Counted from the first letter of the stretch, positions 1 to 8,883 are shown. The stretch is 64,000 nucleotides of DNA from Candidatus Methylophosphatis roskildensis (GCA_016708905.1 JADJEV010000001.1:186001-250000); one strand, 5' to 3'. The notes: generated by a model from the sequence alone, not told the origin. Numbers and translations: made by a program.

Positions 1-1297
1 TCGGGCCCTCGGTGTGGGTGCCGCGAAAAAACGGCTCGAAGATCCGGCTGCGCTCGTTCTCCGGAACACCGGGGCCCTGGTCGATCACGTCGATCACTGC
101 TTTGCCGGTTTCGGAGCCCAGCAACACCTTTACCACGCCTTCGCGCGGTGAATACTTCAGCGCGTTGGCAATGAGGTTGTCGATGGTGACGCGAAGCTTG
201 TCGGAATCGCCCTCGATCTGCACGGGCCTCAACAGCCGCTGAAATCGCACACCGCGGGACGCCGCCGCCAGCAGATGGTCGGCGACCACATTGTCGCACA
301 CCTTGTCCAGCGCCAAGGGCTCCAGGTCGAGCAGCGCGGCCGCCTGGCTGGCGCGCTGGAAGTTGAGCATATCCTCGATCAGCGCCTGCAGGCGCAGGCT
401 GTTCTGCCGCATGATCCCGACCACGCTGCGCTGCTGCTCGGTGAGCGGGCCGGGCACGCCGTCGTCGAGCAGTTGCGTGCCTTCGCGAATCGCGGTCAAC
501 GGCGTCTTCAGATCATGCGAGACATGACGCAGAAAGCGGCTCTTCTGCTGTTCCAGTTCGGACAGGCGCTGGCGCAGCCAGTCGAGACGCTGGCCGAGCG
601 AGGCCAGATCGCTCGGACCGCGAACGCGAATCGGGCGCTGGTAGTCGCCGCGCCCGAGGTTGCGGATCGCCGCGTCGAACTGGCTGAACAGGGTCGAAAT
701 GATGTAGCGGAACCACAGGGCGATCAGCAGGGCGAGCGGGATCGAGACCGGCACCAGCCATCCCAGCAGTTCGCGCGTCGTCTGCGCCGAGCCGAGCATG
801 GCGGCCACCTCGCCGTCGATGCCGTTGCGGACATCCACCACCAGATCGTCGGCATTCTGCACCAGACGCGTGAAGGCCTGCAGCGCGACCGGCGGATCGA
901 CCGGTGCGCTCCCGGACAGCATTTCGTTGAGGCGCTTTTCGTCAGCCACCACCGCGAGCCGCCGCTCACGCTGATCGCCGGTGGTGAGGAAGGGCCCGTA
1001 CGCAACGAGCGCCTGGTCGAACTCGGCGCGCAACGTCCGGTAGTCGTCGAGCAGCGCCGAATCCTGCAGCACGAGGTACTGGCGCAGCACGCGTTCCATG
1101 CCGGTCAGGGTCTCGCCGATCTGCTTGCCATTGCGCGCAACCGCCGAACTGCGGTGCACCGCGACCGCGCTCTGCTGCGCCAACTGGTCGACCGCCAGCA
1201 GCGAAATCGCGAACGCCACCATCAGCGGCAAGGCGACGAACGCAAAGCCGAAAAGGATCAACCGCAGAAAGGATTTGGGATAGTGCTTGCGTAACAC
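1..1297 (-). CDS. QseE/GlrK-like sensor histidine kinase (C-terminus off the left edge)
   Basis: Inner-membrane two-component sensor kinase; about 432 residues are present and the end of the ATPase domain is cut by the window edge. GTG at 1297 is chosen because GGAG lies five bases upstream; a GTG at 1303 is in frame but leaves no room for that site. Visible: TM1 at residues 10-36, a periplasmic helical region to about 175, TM2 at about 178-200, a HAMP-like linker, the H-box around RHVSHDLKTPL (phospho-acceptor His ~261), the N-box DNLIANALKYS and the G1 box DQGPGVPENE. The H-box and architecture resemble QseE/GlrK kinases, whose partner is a sigma-54-type response regulator; the partner gene would lie left of the window. 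The signal sensed is unknown. Confidence 0.85.
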   Translation of the reverse strand, partial: MLRKHYPKSFLRLILFGFAFVALPLMVAFAISLLAVDQLAQQSAVAVHRSSAVARNGKQIGETLTGMERVLRQYLVLQDSALLDDYRTLRAEFDQALVAYGPFLTTGDQRERRLAVVADEKRLNEMLSGSAPVDPPVALQAFTRLVQNADDLVVDVRNGIDGEVAAMLGSAQTTRELLGWLVPVSIPLALLIALWFRYIISTLFSQFDAAIRNLGRGDYQRPIRVRGPSDLASLGQRLDWLRQRLSELEQQKSRFLRHVSHDLKTPLTAIREGTQLLDDGVPGPLTEQQRSVVGIMRQNSLRLQALIEDMLNFQRASQAAALLDLEPLALDKVCDNVVADHLLAAASRGVRFQRLLRPVQIEGDSDKLRVTIDNLIANALKYSPREGVVKVLLGSETGKAVIDVIDQGPGVPENERSRIFEPFFRGTHTEGP

Positions 1298-1349
1298 GAA
1301 CACTCCGCTCTGATATAGTCGTTCGCCGATCGTCAGACATGATAGCCCG

Positions 1350-1865
1350 ATGGCCCTCGACCAAGCTGCCGCACCGCTGGTATCGCTGATTGCCGCGGTC
1401 GCGCGCGACGGAACCATAGGTGCCGACAATTCGATTCCATGGCGCATTCCCGGCGAACAGAAGTACTTTCGCTCGGTTACCACTGGCCATCCGATCATCA
1501 TGGGACGCAGGACGCACGAGTCGATCGGTCGTGCCCTGCCCGACCGGCGCAACATCGTGGTGACGCGCAATCCGGATTATCGTGCTGAGGGTTGCGAGGT
1601 GTTCGCGTCGCTCGAACGCGCGCTTGCGGCATGCCGGGGCGCAGGCGAGGTTTTCGTAATCGGCGGCGGCGAGCTCTATCGCGAGAGCCTGCCGATCGCG
1701 GACCGGCTATATCTGACCGAGATCGACGCCGACTTTGCCGGCGACACGCGCTTTCCCGACTTCGATCGCACCCGGTGGAAAGCGATCTCCCGCCAACGGC
1801 ACCAGAGCGAAAACGGCTGGGGGTACGACTACGCAGTCTATCACCGCGTCTGGGAGGGGTTGTGA
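1350..1865 (+). CDS. folA: Dihydrofolate reductase
   Basis: Cytosolic enzyme reducing dihydrofolate to tetrahydrofolate with NADPH for thymidylate, purine and glycine synthesis. The 171-residue length fits the family (E. coli 159) plus a short N-terminal extension. Seen: LIAAVARDGTIGADNSIPW near the N-terminus (Met20-loop region), PIIMGRRTHESIGR (NADPH-binding motif), VIGGGELY, and LTEID near the C-terminus. The catalytic acid that is Asp27 in E. coli is Glu36 here (PGEQKYF), a substitution also found in eukaryotic and some bacterial enzymes. It starts 52 bp from the divergent kinase, so the two share an upstream region. A long GC-rich hairpin follows the stop. Confidence 0.96.
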   Translation: MALDQAAAPLVSLIAAVARDGTIGADNSIPWRIPGEQKYFRSVTTGHPIIMGRRTHESIGRALPDRRNIVVTRNPDYRAEGCEVFASLERALAACRGAGEVFVIGGGELYRESLPIADRLYLTEIDADFAGDTRFPDFDRTRWKAISRQRHQSENGWGYDYAVYHRVWEGL

Positions 1866-1894
1866 AGAAGTCGTAGCGAGCGGGACGGGCTGCC

Positions 1895-1929
1895 CGGCGC
1901 CGTCGTATTCGAAGCGCTCGACGGCGCCG
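1895..1929 (+). terminator. Hairpin downstream of folA
   Basis: A perfect 11-bp inverted repeat (CGGCGCCGTCG / CGACGGCGCCG) with a 13-base loop begins 30 bp after the folA stop. No T-tract follows, so it may be a Rho-dependent or RNA-stabilising structure and not a classical intrinsic terminator. Confidence 0.5.
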
Positions 1930-2091
1930 TACTCGCGACGATCACCGCGAAAAGCACTGCAATTGAGTTGGCGTTGTTCAAACATCAATTTGCAGCGAGA
2001 ACGTCGGGATTGGCTGGTCAGCCAAAACTGCATTGGCCACGCGTAGCCGCGTGTTAAGGTGACGCCGCAAACGCGAATTCAACCTGAATTT

Positions 2092-2649
2092 ATGGCCCTC
2101 AAGGCAACCATCTTTAAGGCCGATCTGCAGATCGCCGACATGGATCGCAGTTACTACGCGAACCACGCGCTGACGATTGCGCGCCATCCGTCGGAGACCG
2201 ACGAGCGCATGATGGTGCGCGTGCTGGCGTTCGCACTGAACGCCCACGAGCGGCTGGAATTCGGCAAGGGTCTGTCGTCCGACGACGAGCCTGATCTGTG
2301 GCTGAAGGATCTGACAGGCGCGATCGACTGCTGGATCGATGTCGGCCTGCCGGATGAGCGGCGGGTGCGCAGGGCCTGCGGCCGCGCGGCGCGGGTGCTC
2401 ATCTACCTGTACGGCGGACGCACTGCCGACATGTGGTGGGAGGCCAATCGCGGCAAGCTTGAGCGGCTGGAACATCTCGCCGTGTTCAGCCTGCCGCCCG
2501 AACTCACCAGGCAGCTCGCCACACTGGCCGAACGCACGATGCTACTGCAGGCGACCATCGACGACGGCAGCGCGTGGCTGCTCGCCGGCGAGGTCACCCT
2601 GCAGGCCGATCCGGTCAGGCTGATGGAATTCGCCCCGACAGCGCGCTGA
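2092..2649 (+). CDS. yaeQ: YaeQ family protein
   Basis: A 185-residue cytosolic protein matching YaeQ from the first residue (MALKATIFKADLQIADMDR) through the signature ARHPSETDERMMVRVLAFA, the GLPDERRVRRAC segment and ERTMLLQATIDDG. YaeQ has a PD-(D/E)XK nuclease-like fold. The E. coli protein suppresses the hemolysin expression defect of an rfaH mutant, but its biochemical role is not settled. ATG 2092 is preferred over an in-frame GTG at 2059 because YaeQ proteins begin MALKA. It stands alone, converging on ovoA with only 3 bp between the stops. Confidence 0.93.
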   Translation: MALKATIFKADLQIADMDRSYYANHALTIARHPSETDERMMVRVLAFALNAHERLEFGKGLSSDDEPDLWLKDLTGAIDCWIDVGLPDERRVRRACGRAARVLIYLYGGRTADMWWEANRGKLERLEHLAVFSLPPELTRQLATLAERTMLLQATIDDGSAWLLAGEVTLQADPVRLMEFAPTAR

Positions 2650-2652
2650 CCC

Positions 2653-5040
2653 TCACTTCACCCGCTGCCACAACATGGCGCTGGTGACGATGTACTGGTA
2701 CTTGCGCGCATGCTCGCGGATGACCAGCGGCACCTCGTCCTCGCGGCGCATGGCGAAGCCTTCGTGGCCGAGGAATTCACGCAAGGCATCGGCGCTGTTG
2801 ACCGGCTTGCCATCGCGCATCAGGCCGCCGAGCCAGGCGCCGCGCGGCGTGAATTGCTCGAGCCAGGTGTAGGGCGAGAAGATTGCCACCAGGCCACCCA
2901 GCTTGACCAGCCCGCGCGGCCCACCCAGACGCCCGAGCAAGGACTTGGGGCTGGGCAGCCGGCACAGCAGGTTGGCCATCAGCACGGCATCGAAGTCGAG
3001 CCAGTCGGCCGGCAACGAGGTCGCATCGGCCTGACGAAAGCTCACGCGCGCGCGATCGATCATCGCTGGATCGATCGCCGCGTTCACCTGCACGCCGAGT
3101 TCGCCCTCGTCCTTGCGGAAGAATGTCAGCGCCCCTGTGCGCTGCACGGCCTGCGCCGCATCGACGAAGGCGCGCGAGAGGTCGACACCAATCACTTCGC
3201 GGTAGCCACGCGCCAGTTCGAAGCTCGCCCGACCGACCGCGCAGCCGACGTCGAGCGCCCGGTCGCTGCCGGCGCCGAATTCGCGCGCGGCGTCGAGCAG
3301 CCATTGGGCGCAGCGCTGCGGGAAACCGGCCGCCTCGCGCGGACCGAACGCCCACGGCATCTGGTCCTGCGCGGCACCGTAGTGCAGCAGCAGGTAGTCG
3401 TTCAGCATCTGCGCGTCTTCGTAGACCTGGTGCGCCGAGCCAACCGTGTCCAGGCGAACCGCGCCGCCGCCGTGCGCCGCCTGCACCAGGCGGAATCCGG
3501 CATGCTGGTAGAAATGCGGCCGGAAATGGAAGCGCGCCCAGACGCCGGCTTCGTCGCCGGTCGATACCCACGAGCCGCCGACGATCATCTGGTGCTGGCC
3601 GTCGTAGCACGGGCTGGAAAAATCGTCGTAGTACGGATGGACTTCGCCGCCAGGCAGCGGATTGAAATGATCCTCGATCCACTGCCAGGCGTTGCCGAAC
3701 ACGTCTTGGAACCCGGCACGGCTCGGCCGGCCGGCATCGACCGGGCTCGACGAGCCATGCGCGAGATTGAGATTCAGCCCGGCTTGGCGCAGCGCGGCGC
3801 CGTCCCGGTTCATCACCGGATCGTCGGCCACACCGCCGATCGGGTCGCGCAGCGCGTGGTGCTCGGCCTCGGAAGGCAGCCGGCAGGGCAGGCCGTCCAC
3901 CTCGCTCTTCCAGGCGCAGTAGGCATGGGCCTCGTGGCCATTGACTTCGACCGGCCAGTTCCACGGCATCTCGATGGTCTCGAACAGCGTGCGCAGCCGG
4001 TAGCGATGCAGTCCGGCCGGGCCATCGGGCACCCAGAAGGTCGGCCATTTGAGGTTGCGGAAGCCGCGCCACGACCAGCCATCGCCCGACCAGTACTTCT
4101 GCTCGCGGTAGCCGCCGGCCATGACGAACTCGTAGTATTCGCCGTTGCTGACCAGCCGGCGGCCGGCGCGGAACGGCTGCAGCGCGACCTCGCGCCTGCC
4201 GTATTCGTTGTCCCAGCCGTAGGAGGGCCAATCCTTCGGCTTGCCCAGCACGACACGCGTCGCGGCTACGTCGATCAGTTCGCCCGCCGGGTAATCGATG
4301 CCGGGCCGCGGCGGAAACATGGCCGCGCTGGCCCGCTGCGCCGAAGCGTGCACGGCAGGCCACTCACGCGGGCGCTGCACGAAGTCCAGCGGCAGTTCGT
4401 GGATCAGCATGGTCGAGGTTTCGAGATGAATGCGCTCGTGCTCGAAACCCATGAACAGCGCCCACAGCGGATGCGCCATGGTGATCGGCGCATGGCCGTC
4501 GGCCAGATCGGGATGGCTGTCGATCACCCGCCCGACGATCTCATGCACCTGGCGGCGATAGGCATGCGCTTCGCGAACGCTCGGCCACAGCATCTCGTTC
4601 TTCGACATGTCGTCCCAGCGCATCTCGTCGACGCCGGTCTCGAACAGCCGCTCGAAATTGGGGTCGAGCGGCGCCTCGATCAGCCCGGCCACGCGCAGCT
4701 TGTTGATGTAGAGCGCCGGCGGATGACAGTAGTAGAACAGCATCGGGTGACGCAGGTGGTGATAGGGCGGGCGATAGAAAGCTTCCTCCGCGCACAGCGC
4801 GGAGAAAAGCACTTCGGTCAGCGTCCAGGTGTTCTCGAAATAGTCGCGCACCGACCGGCGCGTGCAGCTCTCCAGGTTGGGCTGCGCCAGCGAAGTGAGC
4901 GTGCCATCGGATTGACGACCCGGACAGTCCTGCGGCGGCAGGCCGGTCCACCACCACTTCGGGCGCGCGCCGCGCAGTTCGCCGTCGAGGTCGCCGCGGA
5001 GGTTCTTGCGCCAGATTTCATTGGCCTTGTCGCTTGTCAT
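2653..5040 (-). CDS. ovoA: OvoA: 5-histidylcysteine sulfoxide synthase with fused methyltransferase
   Basis: Bifunctional ovothiol A enzyme of 795 residues. The N-terminal part is a DinB-like iron site plus an FGE-sulfatase (formylglycine-generating-enzyme-like) domain, which joins cysteine to C5 of histidine using O2. Likely iron ligands are His106 and the H-x3-H-x-E motif HERIHLE (His201, His205). The FGE-like domain runs to about residue 550 (GWDNEYGRRE, LPSEAEHHALRD, FGNAWQWIEDHF, VGGSWVSTGDEA). The C-terminal ~220 residues are a SAM methyltransferase (motif I ALDVGCAVGR) of the kind that N-methylates the 4-mercaptohistidine product. In the family a separate PLP lyase (OvoB) cleaves the sulfoxide; no ovoB lies nearby. 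The fused methyltransferase separates it from EgtB of ergothioneine synthesis. It is divergent from trhO. Confidence 0.93.
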   Translation of the reverse strand: MTSDKANEIWRKNLRGDLDGELRGARPKWWWTGLPPQDCPGRQSDGTLTSLAQPNLESCTRRSVRDYFENTWTLTEVLFSALCAEEAFYRPPYHHLRHPMLFYYCHPPALYINKLRVAGLIEAPLDPNFERLFETGVDEMRWDDMSKNEMLWPSVREAHAYRRQVHEIVGRVIDSHPDLADGHAPITMAHPLWALFMGFEHERIHLETSTMLIHELPLDFVQRPREWPAVHASAQRASAAMFPPRPGIDYPAGELIDVAATRVVLGKPKDWPSYGWDNEYGRREVALQPFRAGRRLVSNGEYYEFVMAGGYREQKYWSGDGWSWRGFRNLKWPTFWVPDGPAGLHRYRLRTLFETIEMPWNWPVEVNGHEAHAYCAWKSEVDGLPCRLPSEAEHHALRDPIGGVADDPVMNRDGAALRQAGLNLNLAHGSSSPVDAGRPSRAGFQDVFGNAWQWIEDHFNPLPGGEVHPYYDDFSSPCYDGQHQMIVGGSWVSTGDEAGVWARFHFRPHFYQHAGFRLVQAAHGGGAVRLDTVGSAHQVYEDAQMLNDYLLLHYGAAQDQMPWAFGPREAAGFPQRCAQWLLDAAREFGAGSDRALDVGCAVGRASFELARGYREVIGVDLSRAFVDAAQAVQRTGALTFFRKDEGELGVQVNAAIDPAMIDRARVSFRQADATSLPADWLDFDAVLMANLLCRLPSPKSLLGRLGGPRGLVKLGGLVAIFSPYTWLEQFTPRGAWLGGLMRDGKPVNSADALREFLGHEGFAMRREDEVPLVIREHARKYQYIVTSAMLWQRVK

Positions 5041-5073
5041 GGTCTGTTTCGTCTCGATTTATCCGTTCACGAT

Positions 5074-5083
5074 ACGGTACCGT
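5074..5083. promoter_or_regulatory. Palindrome in the ovoA/trhO divergent region
   Basis: ACGGTACCGT is a perfect 10-bp palindrome 34 bp upstream of the ovoA start and about 60 bp from the trhO -10 box. It could be an operator for either gene. No family is assigned. Confidence 0.25.
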
Positions 5084-5143
5084 CGCCACGCCGCTTCCCG
5101 CCCGGCTGCATGGTGGTGGCCGGGCGCCCGAACGCGCGGCCGC

Positions 5144-5149
5144 TATAAT
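5144..5149 (+). promoter_or_regulatory. Candidate -10 box for trhO
   Basis: A perfect TATAAT lies 29 bp before the trhO start in an otherwise GC-rich region. The hexamer 17 bp upstream (CGGGCG) is not a good -35 box, so this is a candidate only. Confidence 0.5.
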
Positions 5150-5177
5150 TGCCAACCCGATCAGTTCCGAACCGATC

Positions 5178-5903
5178 ATGGCCCGCATAGCCGACATCGC
5201 CGCCTACCGTTTTGTTCCACTCGATGATCGCACACTGTTGCGAACCCGCCTGCGCGAGGCGGCGGCGTCACGAAATCTGCTCGGCACGATACTGCTCGCG
5301 CCCGAGGGCATCAACCTGTTCCTTGCCGGCGAGGAGGCCGGGGTGCATGCCTTTGTCGACGATCTGCGAGCCGATGCGCGGTTTGCCGCCATCGACGTCA
5401 AGTGGAGCGGGTCGGACACGGTGCCGTTCAAGCGTCTGCGGGTGCGGCTGAAGAACGAGATCGTCACACTGCGCGCGCCGGATCTCGATCTTGCAGCCAC
5501 ACCCGCACCCTATCTGCCGGCCGCGGAACTCGCACGCTGGTACGACGAGGGCCGTGACTTCGTCATGGTCGATACGCGCAACGCATGGGAGGTGGCCGAA
5601 GGCAGCTTCGACAATGCGATCGACCCGCACATCGCGAGCTTCGGCGAATTCCCGCGTTTCCTCGATCGGATCGAGGCGCTCAAGGACAAGACCATCGTCA
5701 CCTTCTGCACCGGCGGCATCCGTTGCGAGAAGGCCGCACCACTGATGAAACGCGCCGGCTTCAGGCACGTGCATCAGCTCGAAGGCGGCATACTCAGGTA
5801 TTTCGAGCAGAATGGCGGCGCGCATTGGCGCGGCAACTGCGTGGTGTTCGACGAGCGTGGCGCGCTGCGCCCCGATCTTTCCCCCGCAGATCAACCGCAA
5901 TAG
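5178..5903 (+). CDS. trhO: TrhO: O2-dependent tRNA uridine-34 hydroxylase (rhodanese family)
   Basis: Cytosolic tRNA-modifying protein of 241 residues; TrhO (YceA) makes 5-hydroxyuridine at the wobble position, the first step to cmo5U/mo5U. The N-terminal half has the YceA acylphosphatase-like domain (LLAPEGINLFLAGE), the C-terminal half a rhodanese domain (VDTRNAWEVAEGSF) with its active cysteine in CTGGIRCEKA. ATG 5178 is chosen because the conserved start is MARIADIAAYRFVPL; an in-frame upstream start at 5034 would overlap the divergent ovoA start. It is 7 bp from the downstream thioesterase gene, so the two are probably co-transcribed. Confidence 0.92.
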   Translation: MARIADIAAYRFVPLDDRTLLRTRLREAAASRNLLGTILLAPEGINLFLAGEEAGVHAFVDDLRADARFAAIDVKWSGSDTVPFKRLRVRLKNEIVTLRAPDLDLAATPAPYLPAAELARWYDEGRDFVMVDTRNAWEVAEGSFDNAIDPHIASFGEFPRFLDRIEALKDKTIVTFCTGGIRCEKAAPLMKRAGFRHVHQLEGGILRYFEQNGGAHWRGNCVVFDERGALRPDLSPADQPQ

Positions 5904-5910
5904 CGAACGC

Positions 5911-6345
5911 ATGGCAGTCTGGCATCAGCGTCCAACGGTCGAGGAACTGCACGACTGGGATCGCGACACACTCGCCGCGCATCTCGGCATCGAATACCTG
6001 CAGATCGGCGACGATTTCCTGCGCGCCCGCATGCCGGTCGATCGCAGAACCTGTCAGCCGATGGGCCTGTTGCACGGCGGCGCCTCGCTCGCCCTGGCGG
6101 AAACCGTCGGCAGCGTTGCCGCCAACCACTGCGTCGATCGCGCGCGTTATCGCTGCGTGGGCCTCGAGATCAATGCCAATCACGCGCGCAGCGCCAGCAG
6201 CGGCTGGGTGATCGGCACCGCGCGGCCGGCGCACCTCGGCCGGACCACCCAGGTCTGGGATATCCGCATCGAGGATCAACTGGAACGACTCGTCTGCGTT
6301 TCTCGGCTGACGATGGCAGTCGTGCCGACCCCCCAAAAAGTCTAG
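5911..6345 (+). CDS. Hot-dog fold acyl-CoA thioesterase (YdiI/PaaI type)
   Basis: A 144-residue single hot-dog thioesterase closely resembling E. coli YdiI/EntH. Visible: PVDRRTCQPMGLLHGGASLALAE, where the Glu after the central helix is the usual catalytic base, then GLEINANHARSA and LGRTTQVWDI. Family members hydrolyse aryl- or acyl-CoA thioesters (for example the DHNA-CoA or phenylacetate pathways). No such pathway is adjacent, so the substrate is open. ATG 5911 follows trhO by 7 bp. Its TAG stop overlaps the stop of the convergent rhomboid gene within the sequence CTAG. Confidence 0.88.
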   Translation: MAVWHQRPTVEELHDWDRDTLAAHLGIEYLQIGDDFLRARMPVDRRTCQPMGLLHGGASLALAETVGSVAANHCVDRARYRCVGLEINANHARSASSGWVIGTARPAHLGRTTQVWDIRIEDQLERLVCVSRLTMAVVPTPQKV

Positions 6346-7457
6346 TCCGCGCGCATTTCGTCGATCAATCGATCGGCCTCCTGCTGGAAGGCATTCGCGG
6401 CTTCCATCCGGCTCTTGTCATTCTTCTGAATCGCGTCCGCCAGCGCGATCATCGCGTCGCGCCGTAACTCGGCGTAGCGCACCAATTGCTGCCGGCGCTG
6501 CTCCATCAGCCCGTCGGGCAGATGGAGTTGCGACATCGCGTCCACCTGCACCTGCCAGCGCGGCACCACTTCACGGCGCAAATCGTCGGCCGCCTGCGCC
6601 GCGTCGATCTTCCTCCTGCGCAGGTTGTCGAGCAGGCCGTCGGTACGGGCAACCAGTTTGCCCTCTTCGCCCGTCATTTGCTCCACTGCACGGCCGAAGC
6701 CGCCGTCGCTCGGCGCCCGCACCAGGCGCGCGCCCGGTTGCCCAAGCGGCACGCGGTGCCACATCCAGCCGCTTGCCACCGCAACCAGCAAGAGCGCGAT
6801 CAGCGCGCGCGGCGAGCCCAGGTGGAGCGATCGGGCTGAATCCAGCGGCTGCGCCAGGCCATAGCCGAGCGCCAGGCCGGCCACCAGACCGCCGACATGT
6901 GCGCCGTTGTCGATACCCGGCAGGGCGAAACCGGCGAACAGCGAATAGCCGATGAATGCCAGAGTCGACGAGCGTATCTGGTTGAAAACCGAAATCGGCA
7001 TCGAGCCTGGCTGGGCACGCACGTAGGCAAGCAGCGCACCATAGACGCCGAACACCGCACCCGAGGCGCCCACACTCACCGCCTGCGGATTCCACCACAT
7101 GCTGGCGACATTGCCGGCCAGCCCGGCGGCGAGGTAGAGCAGCAGAAACGCGCGCGCGCCGAACAAGCGCTCGACGATCTGCCCGGCCTGATACAGCGCG
7201 AACATGTTGAAGCCGATGTGCAGCAGGCCGCCATGCAGAAACATCGCTGCCAGCAGTCGCCAGACCTCGCCCTGCATGACAAGCGGCGCGTGGTTGGCGC
7301 CGAGCGTGAGCAGCACCGGGCTGGAGATCTGCATCAGATTGCCCGACATGCCGGCGCTGACGACGAAGACCAGCGCGTTGAGCGCAATCAGCACCATCGT
7401 CACGTTCGCCCGCCGCGAACGCGCGAAGAGCAGGTCGAGAAAGCGGTCGTGTTCCAT
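6342..7457 (-). CDS. Rhomboid family intramembrane serine protease
   Basis: Polytopic inner-membrane protease of 371 residues. The rhomboid core carries the nucleophile motif GASGAVFG and the catalytic His in GAHVGGLVAG, with the amphipathic-loop segment GEVWRLLAAMFLHGGLLHIGFNMFAL upstream (split here as GEVWRLL and HIGFNMFAL). About six membrane segments precede a seventh near residue 220-240. A soluble C-terminal tail of about 130 residues is helical and charge-rich and looks like a coiled coil; it is not part of the protease core. Family members cleave transmembrane helices of substrates. The substrate here is unknown. The gene converges on the thioesterase. Confidence 0.9.
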   Translation of the reverse strand: MEHDRFLDLLFARSRRANVTMVLIALNALVFVVSAGMSGNLMQISSPVLLTLGANHAPLVMQGEVWRLLAAMFLHGGLLHIGFNMFALYQAGQIVERLFGARAFLLLYLAAGLAGNVASMWWNPQAVSVGASGAVFGVYGALLAYVRAQPGSMPISVFNQIRSSTLAFIGYSLFAGFALPGIDNGAHVGGLVAGLALGYGLAQPLDSARSLHLGSPRALIALLLVAVASGWMWHRVPLGQPGARLVRAPSDGGFGRAVEQMTGEEGKLVARTDGLLDNLRRRKIDAAQAADDLRREVVPRWQVQVDAMSQLHLPDGLMEQRRQQLVRYAELRRDAMIALADAIQKNDKSRMEAANAFQQEADRLIDEMRAD

Positions 7458-7518
7458 CGCGCTCAGCGCTCAGCCGTGGGGGGATCGCGCCCGCGCCGGG
7501 CGAGCGGAGCGCGGCAAG

Positions 7519-8094
7519 TCAGTCCGCAAGGCGTGTAGTGATGTCGATCAGACGCCTCACCACGCCGGCCACGCCCTTCGCCTGCGCGGCATCGGCAAGC
7601 GCGCCGTCGGCGGCGAATGCCGCGCCGGCATTGCCGAGCGCGAACTGCTCGGTGATGACCGTGCACCCGACGTTCTGCAGAATCTGGCGCAAATGCACCA
7701 GCCCGCGCAGACCGCCGAGCGCTCCTGGCGAACTCGACAACAGTGCGGCCACCTTGCCGCGGTAGGGCGACACGCCCGGCTCGGGCGCATGCGGGCGCGA
7801 TAGCCAGTCGAGGGCGTTTTTCAGCACGGCAGGGATCGAGCTATTGTATTCGGGCGAAGCGACGAGCAGCGCGTCGTGCGCCTTCAACAGTTCGCGCAGT
7901 CTCACCGCATGCTCGGGCAGGCCGCCTGTGGTCTCCAGATCGCCGTCATAGAGCGGCATCGGATAGTCGCGCAGATCGACCAGGGTCGCCTGGGCGCCGG
8001 CCTGCTCGACACTGCGAACCGCCGCCCGCGCCAGCTTCTTGGAAAACGCGTCAGTGCGGGTCGAACCGGCGACGACGAGTACTCGAATGCCCAT
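7519..8094 (-). CDS. NAD(P)H-dependent FMN reductase (flavodoxin fold)
   Basis: A 191-residue flavodoxin-like protein of the NADPH-dependent FMN reductase/ChrR/azoreductase family. Seen: the FMN phosphate-binding loop VVAGSTRTDAFSKKLA at the N-terminus, LVASPEYNSSIPAVLKNALDW (family signature) and SSSPGALGGLRGLVHLR. ATG 8094 is chosen because GGAG sits five bases upstream and the fold begins at GIRVLVVAGS; in-frame codons up to 8127 would add an unconserved tail. Likely reduces quinones, flavins or nitro/azo compounds. It lies directly downstream of the pirin gene on the same strand, a setting consistent with electrophile or quinone stress. Confidence 0.88.
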   Translation of the reverse strand: MGIRVLVVAGSTRTDAFSKKLARAAVRSVEQAGAQATLVDLRDYPMPLYDGDLETTGGLPEHAVRLRELLKAHDALLVASPEYNSSIPAVLKNALDWLSRPHAPEPGVSPYRGKVAALLSSSPGALGGLRGLVHLRQILQNVGCTVITEQFALGNAGAAFAADGALADAAQAKGVAGVVRRLIDITTRLAD

Positions 8095-8178
8095 GCTCGC
8101 TCCATCCTGTTCAGCTAAAGGCGTCATTCTAACTGCAGTACGCGAACCCGCCGCCCGGCGGCGTCCGGCGGCGGTCGT

Positions 8179-8883
8179 TCAGCCGGGCAGATCGAACAGC
8201 AGAATCTCGGCGCCGCCGTCCGCGCCGGCCAGATTCAGGCTGCGCAGGTCGCCGATCTTCGCGCCGTCGCCGGCCGAGAGCAGCGTGCCGTCGAGCAACA
8301 GTTCGCCGCGCGCGACATGCAGATAAGCGAGCCGGCCCGGCGCGAACTCGGCGGTTACAGCGCGGCCCGGCTCGAGCACGGCGGCATGGACTGCCGCATC
8401 CTGGTGGATGGTGACGCTGCCCTCGCGCCCGTCGCCCGAGGCGATCAGGCGCAGGCAGTCTCGCTTCTCCTGGCTGCCGAAGCGCTTCTGCTCGTAGCTC
8501 GGCTCGATGCCGCTGACATTGGGAACGATCCAGATCTGCAGCAGGTGCACCGGCTCGCTGGCGGACGGATTGAACTCGCTGTGCATGACGCCGCGGCCCG
8601 CGCTCATGCGCTGCACGTCGCCGGGTTCGATGAGCGTGCCGTTGCCCATGCTGTCCTTGTGCTGCAAGCTGCCGTCGAGCACATAGGTGATGATTTCCAT
8701 GTCGCGATGGCCGTGGGTGCCGAAACCGCCGCCGGGCGCGATGCGGTCGTCGTTGATCACCCGCAGGGCGCCCCAGCCCATCTGCGCCGGGTCGTGATAA
8801 TCGGCGAACGAGAAGGAATGGAAGGTGTCCAGCCAGCCGTGGTTAGCGTGTCCGCGTTCGGCTGCCTTGCGCAATTCGATCAT
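8179..8883 (-). CDS. Pirin family bicupin (YhaK/YhhW type)
   Basis: A 234-residue bicupin. The N-terminal cupin carries the metal ligands in GTHGHRDMEIITYVLDG and the GRGVMHSEFNP segment; the start is the usual IELRKAAERGHANHGWLDTFHSFSFADYHDP. Related proteins (YhhW) show quercetin 2,3-dioxygenase activity in vitro; the in vivo role is unclear and may be redox sensing. It is divergent from a LysR gene closely resembling YhaJ, reproducing the E. coli yhaJ-yhaK pair, so that LysR protein probably controls it. An FMN reductase gene follows on the same strand. Confidence 0.9.
   Translation of the reverse strand: MIELRKAAERGHANHGWLDTFHSFSFADYHDPAQMGWGALRVINDDRIAPGGGFGTHGHRDMEIITYVLDGSLQHKDSMGNGTLIEPGDVQRMSAGRGVMHSEFNPSASEPVHLLQIWIVPNVSGIEPSYEQKRFGSQEKRDCLRLIASGDGREGSVTIHQDAAVHAAVLEPGRAVTAEFAPGRLAYLHVARGELLLDGTLLSAGDGAKIGDLRSLNLAGADGGAEILLFDLPG

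Noticed and set aside
2710..5148. An 812-codon open frame on the plus strand opposite ovoA
   Set aside because: It is the antisense shadow of a high-GC gene; its translation is Arg/Gly/Ala-rich with no domain, while the minus strand is a full OvoA.
5034..5177. N-terminal extension of TrhO from an upstream ATG
   Set aside because: It would overlap the ovoA start, and the family begins at MARIADIAAYRF.
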